From Opitutales bacterium (GTDB lineage Bacteria; Verrucomicrobiota; Verrucomicrobiia; Opitutales; Seribacteraceae), in contig JAOFOL010000003.1 in the NCBI GenBank assembly GCA_028042835.1, positions 22,310 through 86,309 on the forward strand: DNA of 64,000 bases. The letters run 5' to 3'. The notes beneath the pieces are model-generated. The model worked only from the letters and a program-made list of their open reading frames with translations, searched no databases and was not told the DNA's origin. Made by a program: the position numbers and the translations under genes. Below, in pieces: positions 38,280-47,506 of the stretch. Each line of letters starts with the position of its first letter. Position 1 is the first letter of the stretch.

Positions 38280-39515
38280 ATGAGAATAGGAATTGTAGGG
38301 TCCGGAATTTCCGGACTTATTTGTGCTTATTTATTACAGAAAAATCATCATGTCTCACTTTTTGAAGCAGACTCGAAACCCGGTGGACATGTCAATACGG
38401 TTACCACAAAAGGGAAAACAGGAACCTTTCAGGTAGATACAGGGTTTATAGTATTCAATCAGGAAAACTACCCCAATTTCGTTCGACTACTTGATAAGTT
38501 AGACGTCGCATCTCAGAAAACCCGCATGGGATTCTCTGTAAAATCTGACACTACGGGTATCGAATATAATGGAGAATCACTTACCGGTCTATTTGGACAC
38601 CTACGAAACATAACCAACCCCGGTCACTGGGGCATGGTCCTAGACATTTTAAAGTTTCATAAATTAGCAGATACTCTACCAGATCCGCAGGAAACAGTAG
38701 ATCAATTCATTAACCGAACGGGACTGGGAAAAAGATTTCGCGATGCATTCCTACTTCCGTTGGGTTCCGCACTTTGGTCATGCCCTATCGAAAGATTTGG
38801 ACAGTTCCCCATGGAATTTGTTACGGATTTCTTATCCAACCATCAAATGCTCCAGGCAAATAACCGACCCATATGGAGGGTCCTCGAAGGTGGGTCAAAC
38901 ACTTATGTAAAAGAAATCATCAAACCGCTGGGGGATCGTTTAAAACTGAATTCCCCAGTCAAAGAAGTATCCCGTAACGGTGACGCAGTTACAATTTCAT
39001 TTCCCGATGGTACATCTCAGCATTTCGACGAAGTCATTTTAGCATGCCATGCCGATCAATCCCTTCGAATGCTCAGTAAACCACAAATAGAAGAGACCAG
39101 CCTGCTCTCTTCTTTTCCTTACGAAGATAATCTCGTAACCCTGCATTCTGATGACTCCATACTTCCTCGCCGAAAATCGGCACGGGCCAGTTGGAATGCC
39201 TACCTGCCAAAAGGTAGAAATGAGCAGGCACTGGTCAGTTACGATATGAATATCCTCCAAAGTCTTCCCACCCCCGAGCCATTTTGCGTAACCCTCAACC
39301 AGGAGAATCAGATTGATCCGAGTATGGAACACGCTAATTTTAAGTTTTCGCACCCCACCTATCATGCGGGTCGAAAAAAAGCCCAGCTCAGACATGCTGA
39401 ATTTATTCGTCGCCAAGGAATCTCTTTCTGCGGAGCCTACTGGGGCTTTGGATTTCATGAGGATGGACTGACCAGTGGCTTGCGGGTTTGCGAGGCATTC
39501 GGGGAAAAACTTTGA
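38280..39515 (+). CDS. FAD-dependent amine oxidase-like protein
   Basis: 411 aa; MRIGIVGSGISGLICAYLLQKNHHVSLFEADSKPGGHVNTV; C-term YWGFGFHEDGLTSGLRVCEAFG. Confidence 0.92.
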   Translation: MRIGIVGSGISGLICAYLLQKNHHVSLFEADSKPGGHVNTVTTKGKTGTFQVDTGFIVFNQENYPNFVRLLDKLDVASQKTRMGFSVKSDTTGIEYNGESLTGLFGHLRNITNPGHWGMVLDILKFHKLADTLPDPQETVDQFINRTGLGKRFRDAFLLPLGSALWSCPIERFGQFPMEFVTDFLSNHQMLQANNRPIWRVLEGGSNTYVKEIIKPLGDRLKLNSPVKEVSRNGDAVTISFPDGTSQHFDEVILACHADQSLRMLSKPQIEETSLLSSFPYEDNLVTLHSDDSILPRRKSARASWNAYLPKGRNEQALVSYDMNILQSLPTPEPFCVTLNQENQIDPSMEHANFKFSHPTYHAGRKKAQLRHAEFIRRQGISFCGAYWGFGFHEDGLTSGLRVCEAFGEKL

Positions 39516-40279
39516 TGGATAGTTCGCTTTATTTCGGCAAAGTCAGCCACCATCGAAAGTCTCCCAAGATCCATAACCTAGAATACAAAGTCTTCATGGC
39601 TCATCTTTTTTTGGATGAACTTCCCATGGTTTTTAAAAACCGATTATTTTGGGCAGTCAATCGTCCGAATTTATGCAGTTTTCAAAGATCCGATTATCAT
39701 AGACCTGAAATAAATTCACTTGATGAAGCTATCAGGGAAACGATGAGTGAGCAACTTTCCGAGGACATAAAAGGTCGGATTTCTATTCTTACTCATTTAC
39801 GAACATTCGGATATTGCTTCAATCCAGTCACTTTTTACTACCTTTGGTCTGACGACCTGACGACCCCATTGGTCGTAATGACCGAAATAACCAATACCCC
39901 CTGGGGCGAACGCTATGTTAAATGTTTCCGGTGGGCTGAATCAGAAAAAAATTCCAGATCTGCTCATGAGTTTCGAAAAGAATTTCATGTTTCTCCGTTT
40001 ATTGGAATGGATGTGGAATATGACTGGAGATTTCAAACCCCCAAAGAAAAAAACCATATCGATATGTTTCTTCGACAGAACGGTAAGCTCTTCTTTTCTG
40101 CACACCTACATTTAAAACAAAGAATTATAAATTCTGGAAATCTGGCCTGGGCTCTTCTTCGTTTTCCATTCATGACTATTAAAGTAACTGCGGCCATTTA
40201 TTGGAATGCACTTTTACTTCGCCTTAAAGGTTGTCCTTTTTATTCTCATCCCGAGCAATCGAACGTAAAACATGACTAA
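39488..40279 (+). CDS. DUF1365 family protein
   Basis: 263 aa; SLYFGKVSHHRKSPKIHNLEYKVFMAHLFLDEL...LTHLRTFGYCFNPVTFYYLW. Confidence 0.93.
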   Translation: MRGIRGKTLMDSSLYFGKVSHHRKSPKIHNLEYKVFMAHLFLDELPMVFKNRLFWAVNRPNLCSFQRSDYHRPEINSLDEAIRETMSEQLSEDIKGRISILTHLRTFGYCFNPVTFYYLWSDDLTTPLVVMTEITNTPWGERYVKCFRWAESEKNSRSAHEFRKEFHVSPFIGMDVEYDWRFQTPKEKNHIDMFLRQNGKLFFSAHLHLKQRIINSGNLAWALLRFPFMTIKVTAAIYWNALLLRLKGCPFYSHPEQSNVKHD

Positions 40280-41540
40280 TCAGGAACGAGCAACAACAGA
40301 AAGAGATTCACCCCGGGATATTCTAAAAGCTGGATTTTTTGAGAAAATTTTATCTCACCAGCTTAAATTATCCACGACTGGTATACTCGATCTCAATAGC
40401 CCGTCCGGAAAAAAAAGATTTGGTAATCCAGATAACGGAGGACTCGAAGCAGATCTCCAAGTTCACAAAGGAGAATTTTTTCGAAAAGCCTGCCTCGGCG
40501 GTTCTCTTGGGGTGGCTGACAGTTATTCCAATGGAGATTGGGATACGGCAGATTTAGTCTCTTTTTTTCGTTTTTTCCTCCAAAATCAAGAGGTAATGGA
40601 TGGCATGGAAAGTGGCTGGGCCACCCTCCTCAACAAACTCGCCAGATGGGCCTACCTTATCGGGCAGAAAAACACCATTCAGGGAAGCCGCAAAAATATT
40701 TCACTGCATTACGATTTAGGCAACGACTTTTATGAATTAATGCTCGACCCGACTATGACCTACTCATGCGGGATTTTTGAATCAGAAAACTCGACTCTCG
40801 AAGAAGCATCACTTGCTAAATATGACCGAATTATTGATCAGCTTAAAATTGAACCCCACCATCATGTTTTGGAAATCGGATGTGGATGGGGGGGATTTGC
40901 CGAGAGACTTGCCCAACGGACGGATGCCCGACTCACCGCCACCACGATTTCCAGTGAACAGTTCAAATATGCAGAAAATCGAATAAATAATCTTGGTGCA
41001 TCTGATCGCATAACAATCGTCAAGCAGGACTATCGTAATCTTTCCGGAGTGTTCGATCGAGTCGTATCCATTGAAATGATCGAAGCGGTTGGGCATGAAT
41101 ATTTACCCACTTACTTTTCAAAAATTGCAGAACTTCTTTCCCAAAATGGTGCTGCTATCATTCAGGCTATCACCATGCCTGACCACCGGTACTCTCAGTA
41201 TCTTAAAGAAGTTGATTATATCCGGACTAGGGTATTCCCCGGAAGTAATGTACCCTCGGTATCGGCGATGGTCCAAGCCGTTGCCAAAAAGTCAGACCTA
41301 CGGCCAACCAATATTTTTGACTTTGGTTATCATTATGCCAGAACCCTCAGGGAATGGCGCCTTCGCTTCTTACAAAACGAAGATAAAATTGCCAGGCTTG
41401 GATATGATCAGTCATTTCGACGGGCTTGGCTTTACTATCTTTGTTACTGTGAGGCCGGGTTTGAAGAAGGCTACACCGGAGACGTCCACCTTCTACTGAC
41501 CAAGCCTGAATCAAAGTTATCCAAAGGATTCCCCGAATGA
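40272..41540 (+). CDS. cfa: Cyclopropane-fatty-acyl-phospholipid synthase family methyltransferase
   Basis: 422 aa; ISLHYDLGNDFYELMLDPTMTYSCGIF; VLEIGCGWGGFAERLA; VSIEMIEAVGHEYLPTYF. Confidence 0.93.
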   Translation: MTNQERATTERDSPRDILKAGFFEKILSHQLKLSTTGILDLNSPSGKKRFGNPDNGGLEADLQVHKGEFFRKACLGGSLGVADSYSNGDWDTADLVSFFRFFLQNQEVMDGMESGWATLLNKLARWAYLIGQKNTIQGSRKNISLHYDLGNDFYELMLDPTMTYSCGIFESENSTLEEASLAKYDRIIDQLKIEPHHHVLEIGCGWGGFAERLAQRTDARLTATTISSEQFKYAENRINNLGASDRITIVKQDYRNLSGVFDRVVSIEMIEAVGHEYLPTYFSKIAELLSQNGAAIIQAITMPDHRYSQYLKEVDYIRTRVFPGSNVPSVSAMVQAVAKKSDLRPTNIFDFGYHYARTLREWRLRFLQNEDKIARLGYDQSFRRAWLYYLCYCEAGFEEGYTGDVHLLLTKPESKLSKGFPE

Positions 41541-42073
41541 ATGCCGGGGTTTCATTTGTTCTTGATTTGATTGTTTTTCAAATCGCATGGTTTTGTTGTG
41601 TCCTGGCAACTAAGACTCCTTTTCCTGAGCTTGCTCCCTACCTTGGAGTTGCTCTTGTTTTGATCCGGGTGCTATGGGCAGATCGATTCCGTGCTTCCAT
41701 CCCTTTTCTAATTGCCTGCCTGTTAATAGGAATCCCGGGCGATGCATTTCTTGTGAAAGTCCAATTATTACACTTCCCTCCCTACCCGAATTTATTTGGC
41801 AGCCCCTTATGGATGGTATTACTCTGGGCATCTTTCGGGCTTATGCTTCGCCCTGTTTTCACATGGTTCTTAGACCATTGTATGCGTTCAATCATCGGGT
41901 TCTCCATTGGTGGAGCCGTGGCCTATTGGTCTGGTGAAAGATTAGAAGTTCTGACATTAACCAACGGTTGGCTTTCCATCGCAGGAGTTGCTGGAATATG
42001 GGCCATAGCAGGAATCACTCTAAGATATCTACATCTCAAATTCCCGGATTCTCTTCAAAATGAACACACTTGA
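41537..42073 (+). CDS. DUF2878 family membrane protein
   Basis: 178 aa multi-TM; FQIAWFCCVLATKTPFPELAPYLGVALVLI; position between CFA synthase and DUF1295 genes. Confidence 0.75.
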   Translation: MNAGVSFVLDLIVFQIAWFCCVLATKTPFPELAPYLGVALVLIRVLWADRFRASIPFLIACLLIGIPGDAFLVKVQLLHFPPYPNLFGSPLWMVLLWASFGLMLRPVFTWFLDHCMRSIIGFSIGGAVAYWSGERLEVLTLTNGWLSIAGVAGIWAIAGITLRYLHLKFPDSLQNEHT

Positions 42074-42854
42074 TCTTTTACTTTACGGCCAGTTAGGAGC
42101 GTCGATCATTATGGTGATCGGCTGGCTCATCGCCCTGCTTATCAAAAATACATCCTATGTCGATGTTCTCTGGGCTTACGGGGTAGGTATACTGGGGATA
42201 TGCTTTTTGGTCATTCAATCGGATCAGTGTCATCCGGCTCGACTGGCTGTGTTGGAAGGAATTCTTGCGGTTTGGTCTCTGCGTTTGGGCACCCACCTTT
42301 TACGAAGATGCTGGGGGAAACCGGAGGATGCCCGTTATGCGTATCTACGAGAGTATCTTGGTAAAAACGCTAACCTTGGATTTTTTATCTTTTTTCAGGT
42401 CCAAGCCTTTTGGGTCGTCCTTTTTGCCTCCCCCTTTTTGATCCTTGTACAAAACCCGAACGATCTTGGAATTTGGGACCACTTGGGTCTGATCATTTGG
42501 ATCACCGGTTTTGCGGGAGTAAGCTTGGCCGATAAGCAATTGCGGGTTTTTAAACAAAAGCACCGGGACAGCCGTAAGGAAGTATGTAACACCGGACTGT
42601 GGAAATATTCCAGGCATCCCAATTACTTTTTTGAATGGATACTCTGGCTCGGCTATATTCCCCTGGGCATTCTTGCCAGCGGTGGACTTTGGCTACTGTT
42701 AATTCCGCCCACTCTCTATCTCTTTCTCACTAAAGTCACCGGAATTCCCTTTGTGGAGGACCGCAAACTCGAAGCAAGCGGAGATGCCTACAAAAACTAT
42801 GTCGCCAGCACATCCTCTTTCTTTCCCCGTTCACCCCGGAAATCAGATTTCTAA
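42060..42854 (+). CDS. DUF1295 (steroid 5-alpha-reductase-like) membrane protein
   Basis: 264 aa; NTGLWKYSRHPNYFFEWILWLGYIPLGI; multi-TM. Confidence 0.9.
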   Translation: MNTLDLLLYGQLGASIIMVIGWLIALLIKNTSYVDVLWAYGVGILGICFLVIQSDQCHPARLAVLEGILAVWSLRLGTHLLRRCWGKPEDARYAYLREYLGKNANLGFFIFFQVQAFWVVLFASPFLILVQNPNDLGIWDHLGLIIWITGFAGVSLADKQLRVFKQKHRDSRKEVCNTGLWKYSRHPNYFFEWILWLGYIPLGILASGGLWLLLIPPTLYLFLTKVTGIPFVEDRKLEASGDAYKNYVASTSSFFPRSPRKSDF

Positions 42855-42857
42855 ACC

Positions 42858-43898
42858 ATGAGTCTCACAGATACCTTCATCGACCTTGCCGAACGCGGAA
42901 TCCTTCCGGACTTTTTAATCCGGGCAGGCATTCGTAATCTTTGCCGTACCCGACTCAGGCAATGCCGAACCGATGATTGTGAAGCCAATGCTGAATTGGT
43001 GGAAGAATACATGCGATCCGTAGATGATTCTCCACTCGCCGTGCTTACAGAAAAAGCCAATGAACAACACTACGAAGTTCCCGCTGCGTTTTATCACAAA
43101 GTGTTGGGAAAGAACCTAAAGTACAGTTCCTGTTATTTCGATGACCTAGTAAGCGATCTGACCACCGCGGAAAACCGCGGACTGGAACTTACCTGCGAAC
43201 ACGCCGACCTTCAGGATGGCCAGGGTATCCTGGAACTTGGATGTGGATGGGGCTCTCTCTCCTTGTGGATGGCGAAAAACTTCCCCAAGGCTAAGATTAC
43301 TTCGGTTTCGAATTCGAATTCTCAGCGTAAATACATCATGGGACAGGCAAAAGAACGAGAGCTTAAAAACCTCAAGGTGATAACTGCCGATGTAAATTCA
43401 TTCGAAACTGATGCCACTTTTGATCGGGTGGTTTCCGTGGAAATGTTTGAACATGTCCGTAATCATCGGGGTCTTTTTCAACGCATCCATTCCTGGTTAA
43501 AGCCACAAGGCAAACTTTTCACTCATGTATTTTGTCACCGTTCCACATCCTATCCTTTCGAAGTGGAAGGAGAAGACGACTGGATGTCCAAGCATTTTTT
43601 CAGTGGAGGCACCATGCCCGCGGATGAACTTTTTCTGCGCATCTCCGGGCAATTGGAACTGGAAACACGCTGGCGCTGGTCCGGGATGCATTATGCCAAG
43701 ACTTCGGAAGCATGGCTTTCCAACCTCGACCGTAACAAATCGGAGATCCTCCCCCTATTTGAGCAAAGCATGAGTACGGGGGAAGCGAGCAGGATATTTC
43801 ATCGTTGGCGTATCTTTTTTCTCGCCTGCGCAGAAACCTTTGGATTCGATAATGGACAGGAATGGTGGGTCAGCCACTATCTCTTTCATAAGCCATGA
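42858..43898 (+). CDS. Second CFA-synthase-like SAM-dependent methyltransferase
   Basis: 346 aa; NEQHYEVPAAFYHKVLGKNLKYSSCYF; ILELGCGWGSLSLWMAKNFP; VVSVEMFEHVRNHRGLFQRI. Confidence 0.9.
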   Translation: MSLTDTFIDLAERGILPDFLIRAGIRNLCRTRLRQCRTDDCEANAELVEEYMRSVDDSPLAVLTEKANEQHYEVPAAFYHKVLGKNLKYSSCYFDDLVSDLTTAENRGLELTCEHADLQDGQGILELGCGWGSLSLWMAKNFPKAKITSVSNSNSQRKYIMGQAKERELKNLKVITADVNSFETDATFDRVVSVEMFEHVRNHRGLFQRIHSWLKPQGKLFTHVFCHRSTSYPFEVEGEDDWMSKHFFSGGTMPADELFLRISGQLELETRWRWSGMHYAKTSEAWLSNLDRNKSEILPLFEQSMSTGEASRIFHRWRIFFLACAETFGFDNGQEWWVSHYLFHKP

Positions 43899-45139
43899 AA
43901 AAAAAGCCCCTTCTTCTCCTTGTATTTTTTCTACTTCCCTCAATTTTATCCCTAACGGGAGAGGTGAGTTCCTCAGACTGGCCTCAATGGCGGGGACCGC
44001 AAAGAAACGGAATCATTCCCAGCGAATCTCCCTGGCCTACAAAGATTGATGAGAAGACTTTGACAGAAAAATGGAGGGTTAAACTAGGCAAAGGATATTC
44101 CGGCCCTGTGGTATCCGAAAAATTTGTCTTCACCACAGAATCACTTGAGGAAGATGAAGTGACCCATGCCTATGATCGCAAAGATGGTAAACCTGCTTGG
44201 ACTGTAAAATGGAATGGTAAAATGAAAGTTCCATTCTTTGCCGCCAAAAATGGCAGTTGGATCCGCTCTACGCCCACCTTCGACGGGAAGAATCTTTATG
44301 TCTGCGGTATGCGCGATGTACTACATTCCTTGAATGCAGATACAGGAGCAATCAATTGGAAAGTTGATTTCGTCGAAAGATACGACACCCCCCTGCCTGC
44401 ATTCGGCATGGTCTGCTCTCCTTTGATCGATGGCGATGATCTCTATGTGCAGGCAGGCTCAGGTATCGTTAAACTGGACAAAAGAAACGGGAAATCAATC
44501 TGGCGAAGCCTTCAGGATAAAGGTGGAATGTTTGGGAGTGCTTTCTCATCACCGGTAATTGAGGAAATAAATGGCAAATCACAAGTTGTGGTTCAGACCC
44601 GGACGGACCTAGCCGCGGTAAACCCAAAAAACGGAAAAGAATTGTGGAAGAAACCGATCAAGGCATTCCGGGGCATGAACATTCTCACACCCACGGTCAT
44701 TGGTAATTCCATTTTCACCAGCAGTTACGGAGGAAAATCCCTTCTATTTAATGTGCAAAAAGAAGAGAAAATCACGAAACTGGTGCAAAATTGGGAGAAT
44801 CGACAGGAGGGATATATGTCGGGCCCGATCATTTTGGGAGACTATTGCTACATTCACCTACGCAAACAGAGAATCACCTGCCTCGATATGAAGACCGGAG
44901 AGACCAAATGGATAAGCAGTAAATCCTTTGGCAAATATATGTCGATGGTTTCCAATGGAAAAGAAATCCTCGCTCTCGATGAAGATGGTACGCTGTACCT
45001 GATCGATCCCAATCCAGAAAAATTTGTGATTAAAGAAAGCCGAAAAATCTCCGACTCCCCCACCTGGGCACACCTCGCGGTTTCCGGTAATCAGATATTT
45101 GTCCGCGAACTCGAAGCACTTGCCTGTTATAGTTGGTAA
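43895..45139 (+). CDS. PQQ-like beta-propeller (outer membrane biogenesis BamB-like) protein
   Basis: 414 aa; signal peptide; SSDWPQWRGPQRNGIIP; repeated propeller blades. Confidence 0.85.
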   Translation: MKKKPLLLLVFFLLPSILSLTGEVSSSDWPQWRGPQRNGIIPSESPWPTKIDEKTLTEKWRVKLGKGYSGPVVSEKFVFTTESLEEDEVTHAYDRKDGKPAWTVKWNGKMKVPFFAAKNGSWIRSTPTFDGKNLYVCGMRDVLHSLNADTGAINWKVDFVERYDTPLPAFGMVCSPLIDGDDLYVQAGSGIVKLDKRNGKSIWRSLQDKGGMFGSAFSSPVIEEINGKSQVVVQTRTDLAAVNPKNGKELWKKPIKAFRGMNILTPTVIGNSIFTSSYGGKSLLFNVQKEEKITKLVQNWENRQEGYMSGPIILGDYCYIHLRKQRITCLDMKTGETKWISSKSFGKYMSMVSNGKEILALDEDGTLYLIDPNPEKFVIKESRKISDSPTWAHLAVSGNQIFVRELEALACYSW

Positions 45140-45147
45140 CCCATTTC

Positions 45148-45277
45148 TTTGTCATTGCGAGGAGGACGCAAGTCCGACGCGGCAATCCATCGTGTCTCGG
45201 GGGGATGCGTACGTATTGTCTCTTCGCTCACTGGATAACAGTGGATCGCCACGGGCTTACGCCCTCGCGATGACAAC
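45148..45277 (+). repeat. REP/MITE-like element, copy C
   Basis: tttgtcattgcgaggagg...gacgcggcaatccatcgtgtctcgg...ggatcgccacgggcttacgccctcgcgatgacaa. Confidence 0.9.
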
Positions 45278-45284
45278 ACACTCC

Positions 45285-45413
45285 TTGTCATTGCGAGGAG
45301 TGAACGAAGTGATTGACGCGGCAATCCACTGTATGCAATGGGGACGTACGGACAATACGGTTCGCTCACTGGATCACAGTGGATCGCGACGGGCTTCGCC
45401 CTCGCGATGACAA
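45285..45413 (+). repeat. REP/MITE-like element, copy D
   Basis: Same consensus ends, tandem with copy C. Confidence 0.88.
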
Positions 45414-45456
45414 GGGTGTTAGAATGCAGGGTGCGGTTCCATGACAATAGACAGAC

Positions 45457-45615
45457 TTTGTCATTGCGAGGAGGGAGCGGAAGCGGACGACGCGGCAATC
45501 CATCCTGTCTCAAGGGTATGCGTACGACTTGTCTCTTCGCTTACTTGTTCACAGTGGATCGCCACGGGCTTTGCCCTCGCGATGACAAGAGTGAAGACGC
45601 CCTCGCGATGACAAG
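45457..45615 (+). repeat. REP/MITE-like element, copy E plus duplicated 3' end
   Basis: Full copy 45457-45589 followed by a second gccctcgcgatgacaag at ~45598-45615. Confidence 0.85.
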
Positions 45616-45637
45616 GTGTGTTGGATAGTAAACACCC

Positions 45638-45682
45638 GTGGAGGAGACTTTCGGAGTGCTTCACTCTACTCATCTCCTCCAC
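45638..45682. other. Hairpin downstream (minus-strand sense) of the DGR TR
   Basis: gtggaggaga (45638-45647) pairs with tctcctccac (45673-45682); inner gagtg-ctt-cactc (45654-45666). Confidence 0.65.
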
Positions 45683-45785
45683 CGGCTCATCCCACAATGG
45701 GGTTTTGCGAAGCCAAATCATTTTTTGACGACGCAGGACCAAGACGCGTTTCCAAGCTTAGCTTTGTGAAAAATCCATTCCACTC

Positions 45786-45926
45786 AAACCAACACGGAAG
45801 CCAACACGGAAGCCAAGGTTGTTGTTGCGGTTGCTCGGGGTGTTGTTGTTGCGCTTAGCAGAACGCAGGTTCGTCCCGTCGTTGTTCCAGGAACCACCCC
45901 GTTTGACCCGATTCGAGCCCGATGCC
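45786..45926 (-). repeat. DGR template repeat (TR), 141 bp
   Basis: Aligns gap-free to two 129-bp VRs except for one extra 12-bp unit (tandem aacacggaagcc, 45791-45814). The equivalent reading SNRVKRGGSWNNDGTNLRSAKRNNNTPSNRNNNLGFRVGF is rich in Asn (AAY) codons, as expected of a TR. Confidence 0.97.
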
Positions 45927-45966
45927 CTCGTCTTGCGCCCTAAATACATAAATCGTTGAATATTCT

Positions 45967-46944
45967 TTAAATACCTCCCTGTAAGTTGATCAGGTTGGAC
46001 AGGCTGCCAAATCCCAACAGGCACTGGTGTCTCTGTTGAAGTTCCAGTTCATCAATCATTCCCTCATTGGCCTGCCACTCAAGGCTACGAATTTTTCGGA
46101 AAAACCGTACCCTTGCCCCCCGGTCCGGTTCCATCCGAAAAGGATGAACCGTATGACCTAAAAAGGGTACACCGCCCCGCACTCTTTCTGGGTGACCCCG
46201 TTTCTTTAATTGTAATCCGATTTTATCCAATTCTTTTTCCACCCCCTCTCTTGCTTTCATTAACTCGTCTCTTTCATACCCCCACAATATAAAGTCGTCC
46301 ATATAACGGAGGTATCCGGGTACCCGCAAAACCTGCTTACAAGTCCGGTCAAGTTGTGAAAGATAATGATTGGCAAAGAACTGGGAAGCCAGACTTCCGA
46401 TGGGCAAACCCCGACCTCGCTCCGTTTCGTAACCGCCAATAATTTGAGCAAACAACTTAAGCAAATGAGCATCCTTGAACACCCGCCCGAGCATTTCAAG
46501 TAATTGTGAATGCACCACCGAATCAAAAAACCTCCGCACATCCAGTTTTAAATACCACTTATACCGGCGGGCAAAAACCTGGGCTCTTTTCAACGCCCCA
46601 TGGGTACCCTTTCCCTTCCTGCAGGCAAAGCAGTCATCAATCAGTTTCTTTTCCATTATGGGTTCACAAAGATTGAATATTGCATGCTGAGCGACCCGTT
46701 CACGAAAAGCAGGGGCGTGTATCATCCGTGTCTTCGGGTCACGAACTTCAAAACTATGGTATTCCCCAAATGGGAAACTTCTATCCGCCAATCCGTCGCG
46801 CAAAAATCTTAAATTCTCATCCAGGTTCTCACGGTACACATCGGCTTCATGTTTATCGCTTAATCCCCGCTCGGCCCGGCAAAACGCGAGGAGCAAATTC
46901 TCCCACTTCACAATTCCGGGCATCAGGTGACCCACTCGTTTCAT
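45967..46944 (-). CDS. DGR-type reverse transcriptase
   Basis: 325 aa; VRRFFDSVVH, GLPIGSLASQFFANHYLSQLDR (SQ-type motif 4), GYLRYMDDFILWG (YMDD), GVPFLGHTVHP; TR immediately downstream. Confidence 0.97.
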   Translation of the reverse strand: MKRVGHLMPGIVKWENLLLAFCRAERGLSDKHEADVYRENLDENLRFLRDGLADRSFPFGEYHSFEVRDPKTRMIHAPAFRERVAQHAIFNLCEPIMEKKLIDDCFACRKGKGTHGALKRAQVFARRYKWYLKLDVRRFFDSVVHSQLLEMLGRVFKDAHLLKLFAQIIGGYETERGRGLPIGSLASQFFANHYLSQLDRTCKQVLRVPGYLRYMDDFILWGYERDELMKAREGVEKELDKIGLQLKKRGHPERVRGGVPFLGHTVHPFRMEPDRGARVRFFRKIRSLEWQANEGMIDELELQQRHQCLLGFGSLSNLINLQGGI

Positions 46945-46974
46945 CCGCCTTAATCCACTAAGCTCAGCCTGTGT

Positions 46975-47466
46975 TCAAGGCTTGGCATCCGCTGCTCTTA
47001 TCTTTGCCTCGTCCTTGAGGACTTTCAAAAATTGCCCCCCATACTTTTCTACCCTACTTTCCCCCACCCCTTCGATCTTAGAAAGTGCACTAGCAGAAAC
47101 AGGAAGAATCTTGGCGATCTCAGCCAACTGTTCGTTGGTAAAGATCGCGTACGCGGGTACCTGCTCTGCTTTCGCCAATTCCTTACGGACTTCTCGGAGT
47201 CGGGCAAAAGTAACAAAGTCTACAGGGGGTAAAATTTCCTTGTAGTCCACCAATGCTTTGGCCCGTTTGGGGGCATCTTTGGTAAGGGATCCATCACGCC
47301 AGCGAACGCTAAAACACCAATGGGATCCACCCTCACACTGTGCGAACTCCTGCCGAATATCAACCACTGCCTTGCTCTCTAAAAATGAATTTAATTCCTC
47401 CTCTAAAAAAGTGTCCCCGCAAGCGGGGATTTGGAAAAAGTTATATTTAAAGGATACTTTTCCCAC
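46975..47466 (-). CDS. HRDC-domain DGR accessory protein
   Basis: 163 aa; C-terminal FARLREVRKELAKAEQVPAYAIFTNEQLAEIAKILPVSASALSKIEGVGESRVEKYGGQFLKVLKDE = HRDC domain; between target gene and RT. Confidence 0.92.
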   Translation of the reverse strand: MGKVSFKYNFFQIPACGDTFLEEELNSFLESKAVVDIRQEFAQCEGGSHWCFSVRWRDGSLTKDAPKRAKALVDYKEILPPVDFVTFARLREVRKELAKAEQVPAYAIFTNEQLAEIAKILPVSASALSKIEGVGESRVEKYGGQFLKVLKDEAKIRAADAKP

Positions 47467-47506
47467 TTCTCAATCGAAATAATTTTTAAATTAGGATGCG
47501 AAATTA

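Noticed and set aside
45099-45742. Several overlapping ORFs on both strands (e.g. 45099-45410, 45127-45513, 45461-45742)
   Set aside because: They lie inside tandem REP/MITE-like repeats and translate the repeat sequence; not credible genes.
45758-46024. 88-aa minus-strand ORF reading through the TR (RVKRGGSWNNDGTNLRSAKRNNNTPSNRNNNLGFRVGF)
   Set aside because: This is the non-coding DGR template, which keeps the VR reading frame by descent; there is no independent start context and it overlaps the RT 3' end, so it was not called as a gene.
45967-46944. RT as a group II intron or retron RT
   Set aside because: No maturase/HNH domain, no intron structure, no msr/msd-like element; the adjacent TR with two A-biased VRs fixes it as a DGR RT.
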